Source: Bipolaris cookei | Taxonomy: Eukaryota; Ascomycota; Dothideomycetes; Pleosporales; Pleosporaceae | Direction of reading: 5' to 3' | Assembly: GCA_002286855.1 (NCBI GenBank) | Contig: NRSV01000022.1 | Span: forward strand, 401,604 to 424,135 | Length of the DNA stretch: 22,532 nucleotides | Shown: positions 9,230 to 17,337 of the stretch, piece after piece | Position numbering within the stretch: the first letter of the stretch is position 1 | Layout: each line of letters starts with the position of its first letter | The notes under the pieces: generated by a model | The model's input: only the letters and a program-made list of their open reading frames with translations | What the model was told of the DNA's origin: nothing | The model's database searches: none | Program-made: the position numbers and the translations under genes

Positions 9230-10900
9230 CTATATGCTCAGTTTCTGATATCCTGTCCACATGGCATAGCTGACACCCAATGTTGACAGGCTCACGATAG
9301 GCAATAGGTAAACCAGCGCGCCCACTATAGCTCCCTGTTCGAAGAAACCCCATGCTCCCGAGGGTGGTTGACCGGTAGGCTTCAACGGCCTTTGTCCAAC
9401 CTCATCAATGAAATCTGCTTTTTGGAAGACTGTAGATACCAAATGCGACCTTGGACCCAGCACGATCTGTGGACTCGGCGTCTCGAACATAGCGCGTGTA
9501 TAGCGGCGTCTCTGATCCGTTGCGTAGCCGAGGGGAACTGTTGGACCGACTGAAGATGAAATCAGCACAAGGCTCACAACTATCCTAACCGAGAAAGTCA
9601 CAAGGGATTGAGCCTTACCAATCAGGTGAGCAGGAATATGATTGACGTAGCTGACATGGCTGTTAATGTACTGCGATAGATACTTCGATTCGCGTGCACC
9701 GCTGAACACGTAGAGAGCGGCGATGGGATTTGTGTGTTCTGCTCTGGTGTTCATCGCATCGATTACATCATCCAGACTAGTCGTTTTGCAAATGACAATC
9801 ACAGGCAATGATCGTTTACTTGTCATGAGTGTGGTGTTTCTATATGGTAGAAGGATATTAGTGGGTGATACCAAACTTTGGCCAAAGGGTTTCTGGAGCG
9901 GCGCCTGCTTACCTATCCACTACCTGCACAATGCCACCATCCAAGGTGCCCACAATGGTTTTTGCTCTCCCACTCGTGATCTCCCTTTCAAGCACATTTT
10001 TTGCCGTAATTTCAATTGATGGTCTGCCTTTTCCTGACTGCAATGCGCCATGGGCAAGTCCAGTTGCTTTCGTAGCGTTGGCCATCTCTTGATTCACCAC
10101 TGTTGTAAACTCATCGGATACGAATTCGTTGACGAACACCAAGTCGACCGCGTAGCGACTTGCACCCTTGAAAGCCAAGCATGAGACGACAATCTCCTTA
10201 GCGGCTAGTGCCACATTGCCAGTACGATCAACCACAGCGACATTTCGATATGTGCCCGAAGTAAGAACCCTCTGGGCAGATAGAGAGTTTGTTTCCCTAG
10301 TCTGGTCAACAACAGCACACCTGGCGAGAAATTCAGCAGGTGCCCTTGAAGAGACAAACCCAAACGCATCTTTGTCGAGGGCGTTTGACAAAACTTGTCG
10401 CAACAGTGCAGGCGTCTTTCGCAGCGTATTTTCTAGCTAACGAAACAAAAGTTGAGTAAGCGAGAGCACAACATCGTGATGTAATCACGTACCTCTACAA
10501 TAACGCAGGTACCAGCTTCAAGCGCTGCCGACAACGCGCAGAGCACGCTAAAGAGCACTGTGAAAGGGTCGGGGATGATGTATGCGATTCCGAATGGTAT
10601 ACATCTATCTTCATTGCTTCTGTTGTTGGCCAAGGCATATTCTTGATCAAGGTCAGATCTAAAATCTAGCGCATCGTAATGATTACGCAAATCGACCAGG
10701 GCGCTTCCAAAGATAATCTTGGCCTCTTGTTCGGAAAAACCATCGTCCTCTTGCATGGCTTGAAGGAATGCTGCACGATGCTTAACAATTGCTTTGTGAA
10801 GTGATATGAATTGTCTTTGGCGAATCCTGAGCACTTTTAGTCGACCGTCAATGGCGCCTCCTGCGACACGGGCCAGCACAGCATCCTGCTGGGCTGACAT
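9230..10900 (-). CDS. Aldehyde-dehydrogenase-like protein lacking the catalytic Cys, C-terminal membrane helix
   Basis: Minus-strand exons 10493-10900, 9913-10436, 9619-9875 and 9230-9549 give 502 residues, normal for the ALDH superfamily. Recognisable blocks: the N-terminal helix (RIRQRQFISLHKAI), PFGIAYIIPDPFTVLF (ALDH PWN region), ALEAGTCVIVE, and SPTNILLPYRNTTLM before the end of the catalytic domain. Where active members have a GQxC-type nucleophile, this reads GASRY (Y231), and the ELGG general-base motif is also not recognisable, so a classical NAD(P)-dependent aldehyde oxidation is unlikely. The last about 35 residues hold a hydrophobic span (GALVYLLPIVSLSTLGVSYA) that could anchor it in a membrane. 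Intron 2 is ambiguous: 37 bp ending AAAG keeps the conserved PTNILL block; 73 bp ending TATAG with a CTAAT branch is more typical but removes it; both keep frame. Role unknown; a structural or regulatory pseudoenzyme is one reading. Confidence 0.8.
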
Positions 10901-11389
10901 TTCCTTTGTTGTTGTTGTGTTTTCAACCGACGATTAAGCGAGGCGTATCTGCTCCGATTGTTTGAATTGCAACGATGAACAACACTGGTGAGCAAGCAAG
11001 GTAGAAGGTAGGAAATTTTCCTCGTGTTTCAATGATGACATCTGCCAGGTGGGCTATAAGCAGTGATCTCTCTTTGACTTAGTTATGTTACCCACGACCA
11101 TCAGCCGCAGCTAGTGTGAGTTTCCGTAGAACCAGGATGTGTCCGTAAGCGGGATTGGATTGTGGAGGATGATCGCTTCGGTAACGTCGGGACCGCACCT
11201 TGAAGCCCGCCCCGAGATCCACCGCATCCGCGACAGCGCGGTTCAAGTGAGACGAGCGACAAAGCTCGTGCCAATCTGACACTGGGAGCTGGCTCTGCTA
11301 GTTACATTGTAGTTCCCTCCCGTCAGAGAGCCACGACAAACATAAACACTATCTTTATCTTGAGCACTCTGGATATATCTCCCTTTACC
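10901..11389. other. Divergent promoter region
   Basis: 489 bases between the start codons of the ALDH-like gene (-) and the small unknown gene (+). No supported gene. It contains clustered CGG/CCG triplets (about 11179-11195, CGG-N6-CGG-N2-CCG) and a TGTGGAG sequence at 11161-11167 similar to the heptamer found in other promoters of the window. Confidence 0.5.
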
Positions 11390-11838
11390 ATGTCGCAGAC
11401 TACAGCTACAGATGTTGGTCAGTTGCCTCGCAGTGGCGACTCCACAGTCGCCAACGCCCATGATGTCCCTCAAACGACTACCTATTTTCAAGAGGAGCAA
11501 CACTACAATGAAGAAACATTTATTCCAGAGAATAATGGAGTTACTGGTCGCGAGCCGAATACAAACCCACCAGACTGGCCTACAGACCAGCGCCGAATAC
11601 CACCACATCGCCCCCCAGTTACGCACCCACAGTGGGTAGCTATAGGTGGTCCGCTCCCGATGCGAATTTTCCTTTGGGACATGTTCGCGGGCTGTCAGAT
11701 TCTTCAAGTAAGTCGTCTCGAAACCATTCCCATAATCAATTTACTGATATTTGTGTGCAGTGGGGTTATTCTATTGCGCGCGTGATGGGTTTGCACGACC
11801 GAGGCCTCTGCATGTACAAGGTTGCAAATGAGTGGTGA
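11390..11838 (+). CDS. Small hypothetical protein
   Basis: Two exons (11390-11707 and 11761-11838) join in frame to 131 residues, through a 53-bp intron with GTAAGT donor, TACTGAT branch and GTGTGCAG acceptor. The well-formed intron is the main support for a real gene. I do not recognise a family. The N-terminal about 85 residues are Thr/Asn/Pro-rich and probably disordered (Pro-rich at 75-85). The C-terminal 50 are more ordered looking, rich in Trp, Met and Cys (PMRIFLWDMFAGCQ, WGYSIARVMGLHDRGLCMY). There is no clear signal peptide or long membrane helix. It could be a truncated remnant of a larger protein. Confidence 0.5.
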
Positions 11839-12008
11839 GAAGGGTGTATGTGACGTCAAAGAACGGGATTTAGTAATATTTTTTACGCTTGCCATAATTC
11901 CTGAATACATGGATTCTTTGACGCAAATCTCTCATTTCTCTGATTGCCCTTTTTAAAAGTCTTCGTACGAATCGGATGCTATTAAGTTCATTTTGATCAT
12001 ACTTGTGT

Positions 12009-12995
12009 CTAAATCGTCTTTGTCCCCAAATGATAGTTGTAGCCCTTAAGTAACACATAAAGTGTCTCCAGTCTAGGCACGCTAACTTGATGTCTTCTTC
12101 CGAGCCTCACAACCTCACCTATGATAGCCTCAACCTCTACAGGTCTGTCGTTTTCAATGTCTGCGAGCATGCTCGGCTGAACACCAGGCCACTGCCGAGC
12201 CTTACTTCTCTGTATCTGGAATTGAACAGCATCCTCTTGGATCACATCACCATAGCCAAGTGCGCTAGCAACCATTACTACCTCGCGCATTGACTCTGTA
12301 ATAAACCCTTGAGCTATTTCGGGAGTTGCTTGCAGAAACTGCAGATCGCAACACCGAGATAGAGCACAAACGGGGTTCCATGTCGTGTTACCAATCAGCT
12401 TCTTCCATCGCTCAACTTGGATGTCGTCGCAAACTGCTGCATTTGCACCAGCAGCTAAGATTAGCCGTGCAAAGGATTCAGTGTTGCTTCTGTCGGTTCG
12501 AGTAGCCACGTCGGTAGGGTACGGGCCTAGGAAGAGGTTTTGCGTTTCTGAATGTGAAACCACACAGGGTTGGACTTGGGAAGTCGGCATGTATGTAACA
12601 CCAGAAATTACCGTGTTCCGCGGAAATGCTTCGTGGTATATCTTCTCCACTCCTAAACCGTTTTGAATAACTACGATGCTCGTGTACGATTCTCGAACAG
12701 CAGGTCTGATAATTTCTGTTGGAGAGAAGCCACTGTCGACTGCTTTGACGCATACGACAATGAACTCAAAGGGCCCTGGGAATAACGGATTGTCCACTGC
12801 TTCTTGGACAGACTTCACCACCCTCGGTTTAAATGTTTGATCTCCAAATATAGTAGAACGAATAGTGAAGCCATGCGAAAGCGCGTATTCATAATTTGAG
12901 CGGCACACACATGTAATGTCAGCTCTTGCCCTTGACAGGAGCATGGCATACATAGTGCCAACACTTCCGGTACCCAACACCAAGATTCGCGACAT
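12009..12995 (-). CDS. Ketopantoate reductase family (ApbA/PanE-like) oxidoreductase
   Basis: Single uninterrupted frame of 328 residues, close to the usual size. The N-terminal Rossmann motif is G8-x-G10-x-x-G13 right after the start. The C-terminal catalytic domain shows the family pattern ERWKKLIGNTTWNP (K198/K199 near the catalytic Lys) and SMLADIENDRPVEVEAIIGE (E287/E289 near the conserved Glu that binds the 2-keto acid). Members reduce 2-ketopantoate with NADPH in pantothenate synthesis, but fungi carry many paralogues, and one in a cluster with a ring-cleavage enzyme more likely reduces a related branched or aromatic 2-oxo acid (inference). No targeting signal is evident; cytosol expected. 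It converges with the small gene at 11390-11838 and follows the dioxygenase gene in the same orientation, 371 bp away. Confidence 0.92.
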   Translation of the reverse strand: MSRILVLGTGSVGTMYAMLLSRARADITCVCRSNYEYALSHGFTIRSTIFGDQTFKPRVVKSVQEAVDNPLFPGPFEFIVVCVKAVDSGFSPTEIIRPAVRESYTSIVVIQNGLGVEKIYHEAFPRNTVISGVTYMPTSQVQPCVVSHSETQNLFLGPYPTDVATRTDRSNTESFARLILAAGANAAVCDDIQVERWKKLIGNTTWNPVCALSRCCDLQFLQATPEIAQGFITESMREVVMVASALGYGDVIQEDAVQFQIQRSKARQWPGVQPSMLADIENDRPVEVEAIIGEVVRLGRRHQVSVPRLETLYVLLKGYNYHLGTKTI

Positions 12996-13366
12996 TTTTG
13001 TACGTCTGAATAATTGCGCAATATATTGAATATGAGTAATTGATAATAGAAAGTAAGGATTTGAAAAGTAACTATTAATGAGTGAAAGAGTAAATTCCTC
13101 TTTGCCATTATAGCCTTGGCTCGGGCATGTGGAGGACCACGGACCGCTAAGTCACCTTCGGCGAACCGATCCGTGATCGGAAGACAGTGGGTGACTACCG
13201 AACGAGATGCGGAGATTATGGCGGAATGCAAATAAGAGAACTAGATGTGCAAGACTTGGCAACAAATTGGGAACTAGTTATAGCCGAACGTTTGATATGA
13301 CATGTTTTGAAAGTAAAGCCAGTCTATATAGAGCAGTAGCTACGCCACCTCACCATTGCTAGCACT
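12996..13366. other. Upstream region of the reductase gene
   Basis: 371 bases between the end of the dioxygenase gene and the reductase start. No gene is seen. It holds ATGTGGAGGACCAC (13127-13140) and a dense set of CGG/CCG palindromes at 13157-13180, listed separately. Confidence 0.5.
13127..13180. promoter_or_regulatory. ATGTGGA plus CGG/CCG palindromes upstream of the reductase gene
   Basis: GTGG-N4-CCAC (13129-13140) includes one ATGTGGA heptamer. Just beyond, TCGG-N4-CCGA (13158-13169) and CCGAT-N5-ATCGG (13166-13180) overlap each other. Paired CGG/CCG triplets are the usual targets of Zn2Cys6 proteins. Distance to the start codon is about 130-185 bp. Binding is not demonstrated. Confidence 0.35.
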
Positions 13367-14423
13367 TTATGCGCTAATGGTCTTCGTTGCCCACGTTTCT
13401 GGCCACCTGCCAAAAATAAATTGAGACTCGCATTGTGTCCGCTGCATTGAAATAATTAGCTAGGTGCAGGTTGAAAACTAAGATCAAAACCTTACCAGCT
13501 CCCAAGCCTCCGCACCAAGCGATGCTTTCGTGTCACGATCTTCATGCTCTCCAATGGCACCGGCGATAAAACAGGCAGAAACGTAGTGATCGTCAGTACC
13601 GTGTGCCTCCCGAAAATATGGGTTCTTCATCAATCGCGCGACGCCTTGTCGTAGTTCTGGGCCGCCGCCAGTCTTACAGAATACGTCTTCAAGAGATTGT
13701 CTGAATTCTATACTGTCCCTATCTGGGGGGGACTCCATGGCGAAGTTATCCTTGTATTTGAGCATATATTTCCATTCTGCCCTGTACAAATTGTGAGTTC
13801 CGCCTCCAGAGCCAATCAGTAGATATTTTTCACCGCGTAGCGATCGCAATGCTGTGCCAATCCTTATGTGAAAGAAAGGGTCGAAATAGGAATTTTGTGA
13901 AACTATCGTGGTGGGAGGGCATTTGTCTCCGAACATGCCTATCAAGATTGGAAAAGTGTCGATCATCCATTCAAACTTGGGGTCTTCGTCTGCTTCAATG
14001 CCCGCATCATTAAGCATTTGAATGACACGTTGCGATGTCTTGAGGTCAGGGTTGGGCTTCCAGTCAGCCCAATGTTTGCTGTCGGTATTGGCGAGCGGCA
14101 TAAATGTTGGGTTGGGATTCGTAGCGACCTTGACTTTCTCGCCCTCTGAGTTCCAATGTGCACCCTCAAAGATCGATCAGTTGAGAAAATAGGCCTTTGT
14201 TGGCTCTCTTATACATACCATGATAATGACTCCTTTAACCCCATGGTTCAAAGCGTCCCTTCCCAACTTCCTCCAATAGTCACGAATCCTTGAATCCTCC
14301 CCCAAAAGCATGGTTGTACCATGCGATAGAAACAGTACAGGGGCTAACTCCTTTCCTACAGTGCGTGTTATGACTCACATCTTTGGTGAACTGTTGGATC
14401 TTCTGTGCTCACTTACCTGACAT
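13367..14423 (-). CDS. LigB/DODA-type class III extradiol ring-cleavage dioxygenase
   Basis: Four minus-strand exons, 14417-14423 (only 7 bases: ATG TCA G), 14219-14355, 13496-14164 and 13367-13441, join in frame to 295 residues. Introns are 54-61 bp with good donors (GTAAGT, GTATGT, GTAAGG). The family's metal and acid-base histidines are in place: H14 in LSHGTT, H51 in GAHW, H172 in GSGGGTHNL and H236/H241 in HGTDDH. The last exon supplies a C-terminal CESQFIFGRW block that resembles fungal members, which supports that splice. Relatives of 4,5-DOPA extradiol dioxygenase cleave catechols with O2 and one metal ion; substrate here is unknown. Cytosolic expected. It shares a 433-bp divergent promoter with the CocE-like hydrolase, and the hydroxylase at 2676 could supply its catechol. 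Confidence 0.9.
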
Positions 14424-14856
14424 ATTATCGCTTTGTTTCGAAGCTTCAATGAATCAATACAGAAAGTGTGTACGTAGAAATCTCATTCTAATACATAGAC
14501 TTTATGGCGTACTTTTATGGAAGTGAAAAATACCATGGCTTTCACAAAAATATCAATAGGACCATGCTGCACCCCTCAACAACCTCGGGATTCATCAACA
14601 CAGAGATCCGCACCTTGGTCCCGGAGTCCCGCTTAGTTGGACTTGAAGATGACTGATGTGGAGCCGATGTGGACCACATCAGCCGAAAGGCGCGACGTCG
14701 GACTAGGAAGACGGTAGAAATCCGCATGCCGCATCTGCCGAAGGACCATACCATGCATATTTTTGCAAATCAAATATCTTATATCTAGGTCAAGAGCTTT
14801 ATGCATATTAGCTAGGACTGGAAGGAATTCACTACATCGCATCACGTGCACACATC
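14424..14856. other. Divergent promoter between dioxygenase and hydrolase genes
   Basis: 433 bases separate the two start codons. No gene is visible. Besides the 30-bp palindrome at 14653-14682, it has TCCG-N11-CGGA at 14607-14625. One shared region could drive both genes in opposite directions. Confidence 0.55.
14653..14682. promoter_or_regulatory. Nested palindrome containing two ATGTGGA heptamers
   Basis: CTGATGTGG (14653-14661) and CCACATCAG (14674-14682) form a perfect inverted repeat with 12-bp spacer. Within it, GATGTGG-A-CCACATC (14666-14680) is a perfect 15-bp palindrome. ATGTGGA occurs at 14656 and 14667, an 11-bp step, close to one helical turn. Location midway in a divergent promoter suggests an operator for a dimeric regulator (inference). 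Confidence 0.45.
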
Positions 14857-16750
14857 ATGCCTAACCCGACCCAGAATTTAACCAAGATTGATGATTCCTC
14901 TTTCGATTATATTTTCGAAAGAAATGTCACATTCCAGCCTAAGTCAGTCAAGGGTCTAGTGAGATGCAATATCTATAGGCCCAAGAATGTTGAACGATCG
15001 CCTGTGATCATGACTTATGGACCATATGGAAAAGACACACATACTAGCGAGTAGGTACTACCGAATCCAATTCTTACTTTTAGGAAAAACTGACCGAAAA
15101 TTTTATAAAGATTTTTACCACATGCTTGGCATGATATCAATCCTACACAGCAGTCTGAACATTCCGCTTTCGAGGTACCAGATCCAAAGTTCTGGACTGC
15201 GCAGGGCTATGCGATTGTACGAGCAGATGAGATAGGCATTGGCCAGTCACCCGGCTTCCTGGATACTATGTCATCCTCCACTTCGGATGTGTTTGCAGAG
15301 CTCATCGAATGGGCGGCTGATCAACCATGGTCCAATGGCAAAGTAGGGCTACTGGGTATCAGTTACTTTGCAGGATCTCAATGGAGAGTAGCAGCACGTC
15401 GCCCGCGTGGTCTTGCTTGTATCATCCCATACGAAGGCATGGCTGATTACTATCGCGATCGTTGCCGTCACGGTGGTATTTTACTGCTACCATTTTTACA
15501 ATTCTGGATGGGCAGGCAGGTCAGGTCAAATCAGTATGGACTTCCTGGCCGTTCAACAAATGGTCGAGGTCCCGATACTATTGAAGGGGATCTTAGCGAA
15601 GAAGAGTTGAAACAGAATCGAGCTGACCAGGATGAGGACAATCTCGCCGCATTCTTCAGAGATGATGAATACTACGCTTCCCGCGATTACAATCTCGAGG
15701 ATATCGAGGTGCCTCTTCTCTCTTTTGGTAACTGGAGTAACCTGGTTATTCATCTTCGAGGCAATGTTGAGGGCTACATGCTTGCGGGGTCGCGCTACAA
15801 ATTCCTCCGAATAGGTAGTGGGCGCCATGACCTGCCATTCTACTCTCAGCCTGAAATCGAGGTGCAAAACAGCTTTCTTTCCGCGTTCCTCAAGGACGAT
15901 GACTATGCCGGTTGGAAAACGGGTAAACAGCCCAAGGTTACATATCAAGCACGCAAAGGGTCATTTGATTACAAGAGTATTGAGTCCGCCTCAGGCACGA
16001 TCTACTCTTGGCGAAATGCTCCAGAATGGCCTCTTCCAAACACTCAGTATACGAAGTACTACTTGACGCCAAATTTTAAGTGGACAACCGAAGAGTGGAA
16101 GGCTGATGTGCATACCAGGCTGTCGTATCCAGCCATGACCACATTAGCTAACCCATTTTACCATCGATTCACCACAGCACCATTCGAGAAAGAGACGGAG
16201 ATTACCGGCCATATTGTCGCCCATGTCAATCTCTCGGTGACACGCATACCTGGTGGAACAACGCCAAAAGATATTGATGTATTCTTCTTATTAAGGCAAT
16301 GGGATGAGAATGGTGTTGAACGCGTATTCACTGGCACAATCGGCGATTCTGCAGCTGTAACAAGAGGATGCCAGAGGGTCAGCTTGCGGAAGGTCAACAA
16401 GGAGCATCCTCATCACCGCGAGTACCGACCCTACCGCGATTACTTCTCTACTGACGTGTTGCCTGTTATCCCTGGAGAAATTTACTCCCTTGATGTTGAA
16501 ATTTGGCCTACCAATGTTGTACTTTTGCCTGGCGAGACCCTATCAATTGAGATCAGTGGAGGTGATACGCCTGGAATTGGTCCTTTTGTACATGAGGGTG
16601 GCGAACGGTGAGTGTTTACACACTGCTCTTACCCTAGATCGTCTCGCTAATCATTCTCACAGGACCGAGGACCGTTTTGCAGGTACGAACCATTTGCATT
16701 GGGGCCCGAATTACAGCAACTACGTAACACTTCCAATCATTCCTAGTTAG
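14857..16750 (+). CDS. CocE/NonD-family alpha/beta hydrolase (peptidase S15-like)
   Basis: Exons 14857-15050, 15111-16607 and 16663-16750 join in frame to 592 residues, the usual size of fungal CocE/NonD proteins. Introns: 60 bp (GTAGGT donor, CTGAC branch) and 55 bp (GTGAGT donor, CGCTAATC branch). The alpha/beta domain has the nucleophile elbow GISYFAG with S149 and a late GSGRHDLPFY with H304. The C-terminal half is the jelly-roll domain found in this family (for example IDVFFLLRQWDENG, LLPGETLSIEISGG). In bacterial CocE the catalytic Asp sits in a GWYD-like loop about 28 residues before the His; here the loop reads FGNWSN, so that Asp appears to be Asn. Members cleave esters or amides, such as cocaine esterase or acylases; substrate unknown. 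No signal peptide is evident. Confidence 0.9.
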
Positions 16751-17216
16751 GGGAGAGAGTTTGGCAAGAACGACTCCTCCAAATACCCCAGATTTGTGGA
16801 TGTACACGAGACACATTTTACAAAACATGATAACGTCTGAGATGGGCGAGTTTGCCACGATGCCTAGCCCCTACCAAACATCACGACTATTACAGACTAT
16901 TGCAACAGAACTATAAAATTAAATAGAAATCGTGGTAGGCTATTTTACTTAGATCTTTAGCTTCTATTTGTTTACATGTACGCGTATTGTGCCCTGCCTC
17001 ACCACAGCGTCTATAGCGCCTTTGCGATGACTTACCCACCCACCTTAGCGCGTACTCTCTTCTTTACCTTCTTCCTATCACTACACGCCTTAAACTTCTT
17101 TAGGGCTGCTGGTTGCTCTCCTTCCTTAACTATTAAAGTCCTGTTCTTCTAAACTTGCTTTCTTTTATGCGATTTTCGTCGCGTGGCGGCTACGTTAGCT
17201 GCTTCAAGCTTACGTA

Positions 17217-17267
17217 ACGTGTATGGCAAGCGAGCGGCGCAGGCAAGCGAGCGGCGCACCCCATCAA
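17217..17267. repeat. Left terminal inverted repeat of the nested element
   Basis: 51 bp: 8-bp tip, two 17-bp units at 17225-17241 and 17242-17258, then CCCCATCAA. Perfectly complementary to 19021-19071. Confidence 0.95.
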
Positions 17268-17337
17268 CTCTGTACACCTCTACAAGCGTATAGCTCCACC
17301 ACATATCGATAATTTTAACAGATATTGACATAGTAGA

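Noticed and set aside
11243..11707. 154-codon open frame on the minus strand
   Set aside because: It overlaps the spliced plus-strand gene, has no recognisable family, and its composition looks like an antisense shadow.
15051..15240. Apparent frameshift near the start of the CocE-like gene
   Set aside because: A 60-bp intron (15051-15110, GTAGGT donor, CTGAC branch, AAAG acceptor) restores the frame and the family sequence HDINPTQQSEHSAFEVPDPKFW, so no lesion is needed.
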